Shown piece after piece: positions 10,456 to 22,408 of a stretch of DNA of 64,000 nt (positions are counted from its first letter, which is position 1; the number at the start of each line of letters is the position of its first letter). This stretch comes from Paramisgurnus dabryanus (Eukaryota; Chordata; Actinopteri; Cypriniformes; Cobitidae), in the NCBI RefSeq assembly GCF_030506205.2, contig NC_133340.1, positions 32,895,293-32,959,292 of the forward strand, given 5' to 3'. Below the pieces are notes generated by a model. That model saw nothing but the letters and a program-made list of their open reading frames with translations, did no database searches and was not told where the DNA came from. Both the position numbers and the translations under genes were made by a program.

Positions 10456-11293
10456 CAGGGTTTCCGCGGAGTCATAAAAAGTCATAAAACGTCTTAAATT
10501 TAATAATGAAAATTTTAGGCCATAAAAAGTCATAAAAACATCCAGATTTTCCATACAAGGTCATAAATTACATTAGCCACGTCTTAAATTTATATACTCG
10601 TTCATTCATTGTTGCCTTTCCCCACAAAAATGCGCTGGCGGCGGCATTCACTCGTTTTGCCTGTTGTAGTTCTGTCTGAGGAATCTGGGTGGGATAATCA
10701 CAGCGTTCCAGGACTAAAAGGTCCATGCGGCAGTGCAGCAAACAGACTTGTCAGAACTTCTTCAGAAATCTGCGGTCCCGCGCGAACTCCGAACTCTCGA
10801 GGGTCAGCTTAGTTTAACTGAAATCTCCAAGTCTATCACAATGGGAAAGTGTACATTTTAACGAGCTATGGCTCGAAGACGGTGTGTTTAGTAGTTGGCT
10901 CAAGCCCGTAGCAAACAATCGGTATCAAGCCTATTGCGCACTGTGTAAGAAGGCGCTGGAGCTGTCTATTTTAGGCATAAAAGCCTTACGTTCGCATGCA
11001 AAGTCAGAAAAGCATAAAGTTGCTGTAAAATGTCTGCAGCGGGTGGAGGTGATCAGTCAGTTTTGTTCGGCTCCGTCACTACCCAGTCCAAGTACAGCAC
11101 AGGATTCTGTTTGTCTCGTATACACTTGTTACTAATTTCAATGAAAGTAAAATTCCTTTCAAAAGTCTTTTATTTTTAGTTTTTTAAATGTTATTTTTCG
11201 TTATTCGTGTAGGTCATAAATTTAAGTCATAATGGTCATAAAAAGGTCTTTAAAAGTCTTAAATTTGACTGACTAAACCCTGCAGAAACCCTG
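10456..11293 (+). mobile_element. hAT-like element nested in 9497-11445
   Basis: Termini CAGGGTTTCCGCGG and, inverted, CAGGGTTTCTGCAGGG. GAACCT directly flanks both ends (10450-10455 and 11294-11299), a 6-base duplication. The subterminal regions repeat GTCATAAA and GTCTTAAATTT, a feature of an abundant cyprinid family. It still encodes a zinc-finger transposase fragment. Confidence 0.8.
10841..11135 (+). pseudogene. Transposase N-terminus with BED-type zinc finger (degenerate)
   Basis: An ATG at 10841 opens MGKCTF and then meets a stop at 10859. Skipping one T there gives a continuous frame from 10860 to 11135. The frame holds WLKPV, then CALCKK with paired cysteines (C-x2-C), and SHAKSEKH with the two histidines, the layout of the BED-like DNA-binding finger at the N-terminus of many hAT transposases and their domesticated relatives. 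No DDE catalytic domain follows; the frame runs into the element's 3' end. This is a deletion derivative with a frameshift, not a working gene. It lies inside the element at 10456-11293, which supports a hAT assignment. Confidence 0.7.
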
Positions 11294-11445
11294 GAACCTA
11301 CTTCAGACCAACCCCTTATTGATTTGCGCCCGGCGCAAGAGTTATTTCTCACGCCGGGAAAATAGCAACAGCGCCCAAGATCCGCCCTCAAACTCACTTG
11401 CGCGTTGCGCTTCGCACTTGCGTTTCAGATCGTTAAAATAGGGCC

Positions 11446-11870
11446 ATGTCTGTCTGTCTGTAATGTCTATCTCTCTATTATGTCTATGTCTGTCTGTCTA
11501 TCATATCTGTCTGTAATGTCTGTCTTTCTATTATGTCTATGTCTATCTGTCTGTCTATCTATCATGTCTGTCTTTCTTTCATGTCGGTCTGTGTATCGTG
11601 TCTGTATGTAATGTCTATATCTACCTATAATGTCTATGTATCTACAATGTTTATATCTATCTTTCTATTATGCCCATATCTGTCTGTCTGTCTGTCTGTC
11701 TATCTTTGTTTTTTTTTCTATCTATCTTTCTATCTGTCTGTCTATAATGTCTATCATGTCTGTCTGTAATGTCTATGTCTGTCTATCTGTCCTTATCTAC
11801 CTATAATGTCTCTGTCTGTCTGTCTGTCTGACATGTCTATATCTGTCTACCCGTCTGTCTACATTGTTAC
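11446..11870 (+). repeat. (TCTG/TCTA)n tetranucleotide array, right part
   Basis: Continuation of the array at 9030-9496 after the transposon, with the same TAATGTCTATC and TATTATGTCTATGTC phrases. Confidence 0.9.
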
Positions 11871-11909
11871 TTATACACATTTGAAGCAAAACATTACAGA
11901 AACAATGGT

Positions 11910-12045
11910 AAGGTATTGATGGATGGATAGATGGACAGATGGACGGATAGATGATACATGAATGGATGGATAGACGGATAGACAGACAGACAGACTGATA
12001 GATGGGTAGACAGACAGATAGACAGCATTAGGCATTATAGATGGA
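11910..12045 (-). repeat. (GATG/GATA/GACA)n array, opposite polarity to 9030-11870
   Basis: GATGGATGGATAGATGGACA and GACAGACAGACAG are the reverse complement of the TCTG/TCTA array. The two blocks can pair, so the locus is a tetranucleotide inverted repeat. Confidence 0.85.
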
Positions 12046-13315
12046 TAACATTAGACAGGTCAGTGGTATGTAGGCAGGCACATGTAACTGCTTTGCGAGA
12101 TGTAGATTGACTGTGCAAGTACGTTTATGTATGTGTAAAAAATACAACCCAGGCTAAAGGTGACCAAATGTATCACTATACAGTACATTGCACTTTCTGA
12201 TGTTTTTTTTCCATTAGCAGTTGTTTTTCTTCCTTCTTTTTGTTTATGTGTCCTGTGACTATTGAATAATTATAATTCATATTAAAACATCGCGCAATGC
12301 TGTGCTCTGACAAATTTAGTTGCATTGTTTGATGACGGTAAGAATAAATGTGGAAAAGTCTTTTTTTTAAATCGCAAACATTTCGGTCTGGGAGGTATTT
12401 CTCTGCGTGTCCTCAGTTTGGCAAGGAACAGTAAGTAAATTGCTTCTTAAATTGTAGAGGTTGTGACATGAAAAAACACCTGTGTTAAATTTAAAACCTT
12501 TTTGAAATTGCGAAAAAAAAAGTATGTGAAATGCAAATTCACCTTCACAAGTAAACTAAATCTCCAAACATTTTTCAGATACTCCCTGTCTGTCTTTAAC
12601 ACAGTCTGAATTATACAGTTCATGACCCTGTAAGTACAACTACTGTGTAGTTTAGAGATGGCTTTGTTAAATCTAGCTTTATTGTGCTGAGAGCTCAGTG
12701 TGTAATTTCTGTTCATGCTATGAAAAAATAATGAAGTGATGATAATTATATTTAAAAAGCTTCTGTTGGGTGTAAGGGGAAAGGAAAGCTTGGTATGCAA
12801 TTAAAAGTGATACCGATAACAAGACAATAGAAAAGGACAATAGAAAGGTCTCGCATTCAATGCATGAGCGTGTTCAGTTATGTGAAGCATTCGGGGTTCA
12901 ACTTCCCCGGTATGCAATTACAGTAGATGGTAGCAAAACATTTATCTCTTTCCTGAAAATGTTCCATAATGAAATTGTCATGAAGCAGCCATTAGGAAAT
13001 TAAAGTTGCTGTTGAGATATGGCCTTTGTTGCACATGGCCAGCATTATGTTGCAGCTATAAGACATTCTTACTGATCATTTAGGTAATCAATTTCCATTG
13101 ATCTATAATTGAATATCTAAATGAATATTGTGTCATGATCTCATGAAGCTTATCTATCTTTTGTTCACCACAATGTTCACAATGAGTCGGTCAGCAATGA
13201 AAGTTATTATATTACTTAGTTGAAGAAGTTTAGCAATGAATTACATTGATCAACCAACAATAATAAACTGCCCTTCAAAAAGTGTGTTTTGCTGAATCAA
13301 TGATTTGTTCTTTAG

Positions 13316-13506
13316 ACCTGCGTAAGCAGATGGAAAGTGCAGAACTGAAGAACCAGCGCTTGAAGGAAGTGTTCCAGAAGAAGATCCAGGAGTTTCGCAC
13401 TGCATGCTACGTTCTGACCGGGTACCAGATCGACATCACTGTGGAGAACCAGTATCGGTTGACATCTGTGTATGCTGAACACATGGAAGATTCTCTGCTT
13501 TTTAAG
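13316..13506 (+). CDS. mad1l1: mad1l1 exon B (internal): RLK-motif helix and first part of C-terminal RWD-like domain
   Basis: The exon encodes the end of the Mad1 coiled coil and the start of the globular C-terminal domain. Codon 15 begins the RLK triplet (in NQRLKEVFQKKIQEF), the motif in vertebrate and yeast Mad1 needed for Bub1 binding and kinetochore recruitment. Next come the highly conserved ACYVLTGYQIDI and the NQYRLTSVYAEH strand region of the RWD-like fold, ending at LLFK. The acceptor is TTTAG at 13311-13315 and the donor is AAG/GTACAC with GT at 13507. The first two bases (AC) complete the Asp codon begun in exon A; the end is phase 0, matching exon C. The sequence is nearly identical to mammalian Mad1 here, so purifying selection is evident. 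No internal stop or frameshift is seen. Confidence 0.95.
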
Positions 13507-13627
13507 GTACACTTATAAAAATGTATGGATATGTATGAGTACATAATCCATACAGTTTGTGTGACACTGACCATAATGTCATAGTGCGTGGTAAATAATT
13601 TCCAGTGTACTTAAAACTAAAAAAGAT

Positions 13628-14442
13628 TTGAAGGGATAGTTCGGCCAAAAATGATATTAAACCCATGATTTACTCACCCCCAAGCTGTCCGAGATGCATA
13701 TGTCCATCGTTTTTCAAACTAACACATTTTCAGTTATTTTAGAAAATGTTTTAGATGTTTCAGTTGATCAAATGTAAAGTTACAGGGTCCACTCCTTCAA
13801 GTCCAAAAAAAGTGCGTCCATCCTTTACAAATTAAATCCAAACGGCTCCAGGATGATAAACAAAGGTCTTCTGAGGGTAATCTGTGCCGTTTTGTTGTAG
13901 AAATATCCATATTTAAAACTTTATAAATGAAAATAACTAGCTTCCGGTAGCGCCGCCATCTTAGACTCCTCTGTATTCAGGAGAGAGTATTAGCGTAGTG
14001 TACGCACTTTTCTTAGTGACGTATGACAAATTCAGAGGTCGGGGGCGCAGAGCAGCAGCAGAGAAACCTCCATAAACCGCGTACGCTCTCATCTTGAATG
14101 CGGACGCGACTAAGATGGCAGCGTAACCGGAAGCTAGTTATATTTGTTTATAAAGTTTTAAATATGGATATTTCTACAACAACACCGCGTGGATTACCTT
14201 TAGGCCTTTGTTTATCATCGTGAAGCCATTTGGATTTATTTTGTGGAGGATGGATGCAAATTTTTTGGACTTGAAGGATGTAGACCCCGTAACTTTACAT
14301 TTGATTAATTAAGATCTAAAACATTTTCTAAAATAACTAAAAATTTGTTCGTCTGAAAATGATACGAAATATGCATCTTGGATGGCTTGGGGGTGAGTAA
14401 ATCATGCGTTTAATATCATTTTTGGCCGAATTATCCCTTTAA
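13628..14442. mobile_element. TTAA-target element with long inverted ends (family 1, full copy)
   Basis: GGGATAGTTCGGCCAAAAAT is mirrored at 14422-14437 by ATTTTTGGCCGAATTATCCC, and the repeat extends inward through TCATTTACTCACCCCC-like sequence. TTAA is intact at 14439-14442 and changed to TTGA at the 5' side. Partial copies lie at 21218-21640 and 25075-25428. Confidence 0.8.
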
Positions 14443-14589
14443 TAGTTTGTAAAAAGGGAAAAACTTTTTTCAAGCGGCTTGAGGTTTTGGAATATGATTG
14501 AGTTTCAGATTTATCAGTTTATTTCACTTGTACATGTACACAGATGTTTGACGCATGTACATTGTGACAAAATGCAATGCATCTCTAAC

Positions 14590-14975
14590 TATGCGTTCAC
14601 ACCAGATGTGGAAGAGGCGGCAAAAACGCGCTATTCGTGCATAGTTGGACACTTGAATAATTTCAGTTTACCTGCTTCATTCACGTGTGAAAGTCTAGTC
14701 ATTCGAGACATTCACGCGTACATTTGCGTCAAGGGAGGGGCTTAAATACCTCAAGTTGATTTAACTTACCAGATTGTTTCACCTCCTCACTCTCATTCTT
14801 TCAAACAAGATCCTTTTAATTCTTGTAAAAGTTAAAAAATGTCTCGTGTAGCGATGATGATTTTCCTTCATTGTTATTTTGTTTTTCTGCCTCTGCTCGC
14901 TTCCTGTAATCATGTCACTGCTAAAGCAAGCTCCTGATTGGTTAACGTGGCGAAAAAAAAAATTCAACTATCAAT
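14590..14975. mobile_element. Partial Harbinger-like element (family of 53783-54184)
   Basis: Begins ATGCGTTCACACCAGATG like that family's terminus. Near its other side it holds the inverted interior GCTCCTGATTGGTTAACGTGG. The far terminus is missing or unrecognisable. Confidence 0.6.
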
Positions 14976-16381
14976 CTAGCGTCAACGCTCAATACACGTT
15001 CCACGTTCCATATTATATACTACATTGTCCTCTACGCACATATGCGGCCTACACAAATCCGTGGGGTGCACATACAGTGCACATGTACTACTCTAATGAC
15101 GAAATTCGCGACAAGTGCCCTCCCGTATACGTAAAAATGTAACTATACTTCTGGCTTTAGAGTGCTGTAGATGCATGATTTCCAATCTGGGGTTACATAA
15201 AGTCCAGTGATTTCCTAATCAGGTCCCAGGATTTAGGAAGGTTTCACTGTTACTCTTTTTTTCTTTTATAACTTGTGTTACTCTTTCTTGGAGGCACTAT
15301 TCTTTCTTACTATACTGCATAGAGTCATCGAGACTGAAACGTTTCACTGATACACTATACATATGTGGTTTGAATTGGGTTAATTATTTAATGTTCAGAC
15401 TGCAAACCAATTTGTGTCTGGTTTCATTTTTGCTGCCCGTCTGATGCCTGTTGGCTTTTCGGAGTGAAATAAGTATTTTTAGACTTCAGACTGTTCATTA
15501 AGTTTTAATAGTGCGAGTTGTGCAGCATTTTCGCAAGCCATCTTAGAAAATTCACATTTATCATTGCGCATCACGCTGGTAGTCATCCGTCATTTAATGC
15601 AAATGAGAAGCCATTGTTTCTAATTTTGGACAGGGGTGTATGTTATTAAAAAGTGTTATTAATGTGATGCAAAACTGCATGCTCATGCATGGTGTACCTG
15701 CAGATGTAATTTATCTTTAATTAATGCTCTTCCTTTGTGAGTTGGGATAATGTTCTGTAATAATATCCCCTTATAGACACACACATACACACACAGTGTA
15801 ATAATTGGATTTAAGTTTTTGTTATTTGATCTGTAGTTTTCCTCAGGCTGTTTAATTAAGGTTGCGGAAAAGCTTCGCTGCGTCTGCATCGAACTGGTAT
15901 TATTGCTGTTTGGGAGCGAATGTTTACTCAATCTCACACAAGCATACTTATGCGTTTAGGTGAATTGTATTAATTTATAAGTACAGATTATTTATGTACT
16001 TGGGAAATATTGTCTGTTTTTTTAGTATCACAGCTTATCAAATTTGATAGGTTTATTAGGTGAATAATTAATTCAAGTTTATTCGTTCGCTGATTTGTCA
16101 CTCAACCTTATCAAGGACTTGGGTAGCATTTAATTGAATAGATTTAAATGTCAGTCTGAATGGTTGTCAGGGAATTGTGTCTGCAGTTGGCTGCTGGTAT
16201 GAGAATTTTATATCTTGCGTTGATTACAATGTATAACCTAAACGCAATGCGTTATTTGTGGTCCCGTAATTAAAGGTGATCAATGTACTTTTTTGTATGA
16301 CTACAACAAGATGCAGGTTAATTTTAGTAAATACATTAGCTAACATTTACTAACAATATGTTTTTTAGCATTTTATTAATC

Positions 16382-16676
16382 TTAAAGGGACTGCAAGTAG
16401 GATTTTAAGTGTTTTATTAATCAAAATCAATGTCTTTATTCATAAATTGGGGTCAAATGACCTCTGCCAATGATCTGACTTTTCTTTGTAAGCTTAGAAT
16501 TTCTTCTCTTTACTTACATTGAACGGGTAAGTCCAAGGAGATCACTGAGTACATAACGGCTACCGTAGTTGCAACACGCATTTGGAAAAGCGAGGCGCTA
16601 GAGAGCACTATTCGTTTAAATGCAAAATACAATTTCACCACTAGATGGGGTAAAATCCTACTTATTGTCTATTTAA
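16382..16676. mobile_element. TTAA-flanked MITE (295 bases)
   Basis: TTAA at 16382-16385 and 16673-16676, with inner inverted ends GCAAGTAGGATTTTA and TAAAATCCTACTTATTG. The size and TTAA target fit Kolobok- or piggyBac-mobilised MITEs. Confidence 0.7.
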
Positions 16677-18699
16677 TTAATTTCAATACAGTTGTGCATG
16701 TTAGTTGAACTTTACTGATATTACAACTTTTGATTTAAAATAAAATTTCCTAAATGTTTTACTACGTTTAAGTAAGATTAGCATATGCTACAGAAGTATT
16801 GTTTATTGTAAGTCTACTGCATTAACCATTGTTAACAAATGAGGAGCTCAGATGCAAAAGCCACTTAATGCCATCTCTGTCAAAAAAAGATAATATTATT
16901 GAAAGATTGTGAATGTTCTGAATGTCCAGCTGTGCCGTAACCAACATGTGTCTGTAAAGGTGTAAACTGAATGGCCCTAACAATCAAATGATCAATACAC
17001 AGCATGAACCTTCTGTCCTGTCTTTTGTAAGGTCTCCAGTAGAAGGTCCTAACAGTATTTGTCTGTCGTATAAGTTCTGGTCACAAAATCAATACCTTGG
17101 GTTAAGATCTAGAAGAAGGCCATGCAACATGTCTTCAATAAACACTTTTCCCATTATCTTTGGTCTGGCTTACTTCTTTTATGTATTAGAAGCATTCTTA
17201 TACATTGCTAAGCCACCAAACCATTGCTCAGCCAAATTCAAGAAAATCTAACAGACCGAAAAAATAACTTTGCTGTAAAAAATGCTTTATCATGGCATCA
17301 GGCAATTCAGAAATACAGCTTTGTTGGCAGAATCCACTAAACGGTAAACCGATTTTTTTGCAAAGTCCTCTAAGTGCACGGAAGATGAATTGGATGAACG
17401 ACGGCAACTGAATGCGTGGTTCAGTTTCTTCATTTTTACATTTTAATTTGCATCATTGGCAGTATTACTTGTTGCATCTTTAGTGGTTTACTTTGTCTTG
17501 TCCAAAAAATAAAAATGTACATGCTCTTTGACGATTTTGTTAAATACCAATTAAATGCTTAAAATTTATTTGGTGAAAATAAGGAATTTCAGCTACAGAC
17601 TAATAATCTTTTCATTGCAATTAAATTGAAATTACTGAACCTAAACATATGTTCCTAATAAAAAATATGATTTACAAGAAAACATGTCAGACGCACTTGC
17701 ATCTAAACCTTATTGAAAAGTTTTACCACTTTTTGTTTTGTTAAAATACTTTATTACCTTGTTTAATGCGCATAGACAACTATGGTTTTGTCACCAATTG
17801 TGTTCTAAGCATGTGTTTTAGAAGGGTAGTTTTGATACAAATTAAACCCTTAACGTTTTATTACTATACAGAAACATAAACTGTTGTCAGGTTGTTTCAA
17901 CACATTAGTCATTAAAATAAACATTTAACCAAAATTTCCACGTACAAACACTTTTGCAAACAGGTTTGTTTGCTAAATGTAGAACATAAATAACATTTTA
18001 AGTTGTGACCAGTTAAAGTGTGTGAACTAATTATTCTTGGAAATGTATTTATTTTTTATTTCATTGACATTGTGGCTTTTTTGTTGGTAAATCAGCAAGG
18101 CCAATTAAGCGCTAACAGTATTGCAGGAAATTTAGAATCGCATTAGTAGTTCCCAAAGCCTTGAAGAATTGCAAAATTTACAAAACTGACTGAAATTGAT
18201 CATAATGAATGATGTTATAAACGTGCACTCTCTGTTGAGAACAGATGGCTAATTATTTTCTCTTTCTCAGCATATTACAGGCATTGAGTTGTTTTTAAAG
18301 CGCAAGCACTCAAAGATAAATGAATTCAATCCCTGTATTTTTTTTCTCCTAGAGGAATGTATTGGTTATTCTGTGATCCCTAAACAATCAAGAAACTAAT
18401 CTGAAATTCTTTTCTATTTCTGTCTGAGAGAAAATAATAAGAGAACTGCTTCGTTTTTCCACTTTTGTTTGTCAAACTGTGAGCCATTGACAGGTTCTCT
18501 AGAGAATTGTCAACGCAAAGTCGTTGAATATCTTGTTTGCATGTAAAAACAAAACCACAAACATCTAAAACGAAACTTTGATAAAGCTATGATACATAAA
18601 TGATCTGTATTTTGAGCTGAAACTTCACAGACACATTTTAAGCACACCTATGACTTATATTACATCTTGCAAAAATCTGCATTATATTGGCCCTGTTGC

Positions 18700-18990
18700 G
18701 GTTTAAAGGGTTTAAAAAATTTTAAGCTTACTATCACTGAAATCACGATCCCACCCTCCATTTAAATCGCCATCCAAAGCTATGCATTCTTCAAAACACA
18801 TGATGTTAAAAGTTACCAATGTTAATTCAGGTTTTTGCTCTTTGCTGATCCAGATGTTTTTTTGTCGTTGTTTCAAAAAAGTATTTCGTTCTGTGGCTCT
18901 TGTGCGGGTTGTCAATTCAGCAGGAAAGTTTGTTTGCCTTTGTTTCCCAAAGGAATGTGAACGTGCTGATGATGTATGATGTTTGCGTGA
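18700..18990. promoter_or_regulatory. Possible conserved non-coding block
   Basis: Repeat-free stretch with a TTCAAAACACATGATG segment and several octamer-like words; open frames on both strands overlap without homology. The regulatory idea is a guess from composition. Confidence 0.15.
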
Positions 18991-19088
18991 ACAGGATGTG
19001 CATTGGCATGCAAAACACATTCACATGCGTCCAATTATTGCATTCTGTCCGAGTTCAATTTGTTGAAAATACATTTATACAAGCACAT

Positions 19089-19740
19089 TTAAAGGATTAG
19101 TCCATTTTCTTAAAAAAAAATCCAGATAATTTATTCACCACCATGTCATCCAAAATGTTGATGTCTTTCTTTGTTCAGTCGAGAAGAACTTATGTTTTTT
19201 CAGGAAAACACTCCAGGATTTTTCTCATTTTAATGTCCCCCAACACTTAAAGCAACACTATGTAGTTTTTTTACCTTTAAATAATGTCTCTAGCCTCCTA
19301 GCTGCTACAAGCACACTCTGAAAGTGGCGGTGGAGGGTAGGAAACACAGCCCCGCCCCTCCCCCTGCCTGCAGAAGAGTGTCTGATACCAGGCACTGTTG
19401 CGCTTTTCAACCACATGGGGGAGCTGTAAGTCATTTTTACATGGAAACTACATAGTGTTGCTTTAACAGTTTTAATGTAGTTTAAAATTGCAGTGTCAAA
19501 GGACTCTTAACGATCCCAAACGAGGCATAAGGGTCTTATCTTGTGAAACCATTGTCATTTTTGGCAAGAAAAAAAAGCACTTTTAAACCACAACTTCTCA
19601 TCTTCCTCTGGCTGTGTGATGAGCCAGCGCAACCTCATGACGTCGAAAGGTCACATGTTACATACATGAAATGCACATTTGCAGACCATTTTAAACAATA
19701 AACTGGCACAAAGACATTAATTAGTATCATTCAACATACA
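19089..19740. mobile_element. TTAA-type element interrupted by a second MITE
   Basis: Starts TTAAAGGATTAGTCCATTTT and continues CACCACCATGTCATCCAAAA, the head of a widespread cyprinid TTAA element. Its body resumes after the nested MITE at CAGTTTTAATGTAGTTTAAA and can be followed to about 19740. The 3' terminus is not clear. Confidence 0.65.
19247..19466. mobile_element. TTAA MITE nested in 19089-19740 (220 bases)
   Basis: TTAAAGCAACACTATGTAG at the left and its inverse CTACATAGTGTTGCTTTAA at the right, with TTAA duplicated at both ends. The ends are nearly perfect, so it is probably young relative to its host. Confidence 0.9.
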
Positions 19741-20964
19741 ACAACATGTTTCTGGACTAACTCAGATAACCTGACCTTAAATAAACATGTTCCACTTCCC
19801 TAATATCTGCATATTGCAGCTGGTATGAAAAGCATTTCGATGTTCCACTGTATCCACAGCTTTTCCTTGTTTTAAAGTAGTTTTAAAAGTGAGAGGTTAT
19901 GTCATGACATCAATAATTGATATGGCATTTGCATTAGCACTTTTCATCAAACCCCATGCTGAATCAGCGTTTGCGCTCGCGTTATACGGTATGAGGGCAA
20001 TGAATTTGCGTCTCAGTTTTCGAAACACTATGCTTGGGTATACTGAATTACCCTTTTGAGATCAATAACGCATCTATCTATCAGACAGTCTGTATGGTTG
20101 AGCGGTAGGAGAGCAGGGGAACATTTCATATAGGAAAAATGGATGGTTTAACTCAATACGTTAGGAATATGTAAATGAGACCACACTATGCAGCTTTCTG
20201 ATATAGGATTAGAACAACCAAAAGGACCAATTCTGAAAATCATTATATTTTTGCTTGATGATGCCATGCAGCAGTAGTTCCAAGTGTGCAAAATTGCAAA
20301 ATCAGATGATATTGTGTGGTCCAATGCGTTTTTCCCAATTAAGTAGGTTAATGATGTTTTTTTATTGTTATAAATTGTCAACCTAAGAAAATTTTATTTG
20401 AAAGTGTTTGTATTGCATATGTAAGTTTGTAAATGTGATTAGTGCATCTCGCCGATCACAAGCTTAGTGTTTAGGATAGATGGAATAGATTAGATGAACT
20501 TACTGTAGATTGCATACTAACTGAAATTAATATACACACTCCCCCAAATCGAAAAAATACCCATAAGATGCTATAATATTATTAAATTATACGTTATCCC
20601 GTTTATTAACACATTAACTTGCACTTCACAATTAGTGATTGAAATAAAATGTTTATAACATTTTCATCTGCATGTAAGTGAAAATGCTGGTGCAAGGGTT
20701 GAAACTGTGACTTTACATCCAGCTAAATGAAGCTACTAATCACTGCTTCAAGAAATTAACAACCGCAGGAGGAGGTTTGTAATTATGTATTTGATATTAC
20801 AGTATGTCTTTTAGCTTCAGTTTCAGAGAGGATCATCAAATGCCTATTGAAACGGCTATAACCAAAACGACTACAATAAGATAAAAGATAATGTTCATTG
20901 AAATGCATTCCTTCTGTAAACATTCTGTTCATCGCATCAGCATTCATAAACCGCTCAGCAGTGT

Positions 20965-21088
20965 TCTTGTAGCTCAGCTGGCAAGCACGGCGCTAGCAAT
21001 ATCAAAGTCAAGGATTAGATTCTCAGGGATGAAATGTATACCTTGAATGAACTCACTTTGGATAAAAATATCTGCCCAATGCATAAAC
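20965..21088 (+). mobile_element. tRNA-derived SINE with L2-type tail
   Basis: Box A TAGCTCAGCTGG at about 20970, box B GGATTAGATTCTC at about 21012, and a tail ACTTTGGATAAAAATATCTG ending near GCCCAATGCATAA. This is the common teleost HpaI/HAmo-like design. Box B is degenerate. Confidence 0.75.
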
Positions 21089-21124
21089 GCCATATAAGCC
21101 TAGAAAATCGTAACTTTTAAGTTT

Positions 21125-21190
21125 CTGTTGGTCTGGTAACTACAGAAGATTCAAGTTTTAAATAGAAAAATATCTAAACTCTTTTGATAT
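21125..21190. repeat. Fragment of the 23042-23834 palindromic family
   Basis: GGTAACTACAGAAGATTCAA and AGTTTTAAATAGAAAAATAT match 23590-23640 in the palindromic element. It abuts a fragment of another family at 21218, forming a mosaic. Confidence 0.6.
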
Positions 21191-21217
21191 AGTTTACTTA
21201 AAACTTTGTATATAAAA

Positions 21218-21640
21218 ATGCCACCATCTCGGTATTCAGGAGAGAGTATCAGCGTAGTGTACGCACTTTTCTTAGTGACGTATGACAAGGTCGGAGGGTG
21301 GGGGCACAGAGCAGCAGCAGAGAACCCTCCGTAAACTGTGAACACTCTCGTCTTGAATACGGATGCGACTAAGATGATGCCGTTATTAGAAGCTAGTTAT
21401 TTTCGTTTATTAAGTTTTAAATGTGGATATTTCTACAATAAAACTGCGCAGATTACCCTCAGAAGGCCTTTGTTTATCATCCTGGAGTCGTTTGGATTTC
21501 TTTGGGGAAGGATAAAAGTAATTTTTGGGGATTTGAAGGAGTTCAACCCCTTAACTTTCTTGTTAACGACTGGAAGATCTAAGACATTTTCTTAAATAAC
21601 TGAAAATGTGTTCGTCTGAAAAATCTCTAACTAATATCTT
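21218..21640. mobile_element. Partial copy of TTAA family 1
   Basis: GTATTCAGGAGAGAGTATCA through GTGTTCGTCTGAAAAAT follows 13970-14360 closely, but the terminal inverted repeats are missing on both sides. Confidence 0.75.
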
Positions 21641-21798
21641 GCCGTGAACAGTTTGGTTGGTATTAGGATACTGACTAAATTTGAATAAAACCCTTTTTTT
21701 ATTCACCACAGGAGAAGTCACTACTTACTGGGAGTGGTAAATGCCGAATTCACATTTCAATTATGTGCTACCATACTTAACAATCACTTAATTTTCAT

Positions 21799-22408
21799 CA
21801 GGGCTCAACGCAAATAATTTTTTATACTCGCCATTTAAACATTTACATTGGCCCCACCAAAAAAAGATTCCAGTGTCACATATTTACAATAATAATTTAA
21901 TGGTCAAATAAAATTATATACGTATACATTTTATTCATCATTTGTTAAGACAATTAGCGAATTTTAAATGTAAACTCTAATTCTGAAATTTTACAATTCT
22001 CTCATTAGGGTCAATAGTTCCAGGTATATCAGGATTAATTGTGCACAGAAATGGAGAACTCATATCAAAGGAATCTTATTGTAAGGACGATAACAAACCA
22101 ATATTAATAAAACCGTGTTTTTAATATGCTGTGTTGATATGTCTCTCGATGCGCTTAAAATTCTCTTCAATCATACGTCTGGCCGTTAAGTTCAGTGGAC
22201 CAGATAATGGGTTATCGGCAACCCTTTTAGACACCATGCACGCTATGTTCTGACAGCTTTACTCATGAGATTGTAGGTTTTGTTTACGGTAGTTGCTTGT
22301 TTTAACGAAAAAGGCTTCTGACTTGTCTTCTTTACCTGGAAACCGACGGCAAACTGTGCAAATCATCGTATCGTTTCTTTTGTTGTGTTTTACCCATGTT
22401 GAGCCCTG
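21799..22408. mobile_element. hAT-like element with CAGGGCTCAAC ends
   Basis: The 11-base termini CAGGGCTCAAC are exact inverted repeats 610 bases apart. No clear target duplication remains, so it is probably old. No transposase frame. Confidence 0.6.

Larger units (their letters stand above)
9497..11445. mobile_element. DNA transposon inserted in the tetranucleotide array (GGGCCCTAT ends)
   Basis: Ends GGGCCCTATCTT and, inverted, GGCCCTATTTTAACGATC. ATGTCTGT abuts both sides (9489-9496 and 11446-11453), which would be an 8-base duplication, though that word is common in the array. The interior is rich in GCGCAA/TTGCGC short repeats. A second copy of the family lies at 33346-34586. The superfamily is uncertain, perhaps hAT. 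A hAT element at 10456-11293 is nested inside it. Confidence 0.7.
8511..13315 (+). other. mad1l1 intron A/B (4,805 bases)
   Basis: Bounded by the donor GTGAAT at 8511 and the acceptor TTTAG at 13311. It contains a hairpin element, a tetranucleotide array broken by nested transposons, and a mixed GATG/GACA block. From about 12060 to 13315 it is AT-rich sequence with nothing recognisable. Confidence 0.85.

Noticed and set aside
20965..21040. Possible tRNA gene (box A and box B present)
   Set aside because: Box B is degenerate, no cloverleaf can be drawn, and an L2-type tail follows; it is a SINE.
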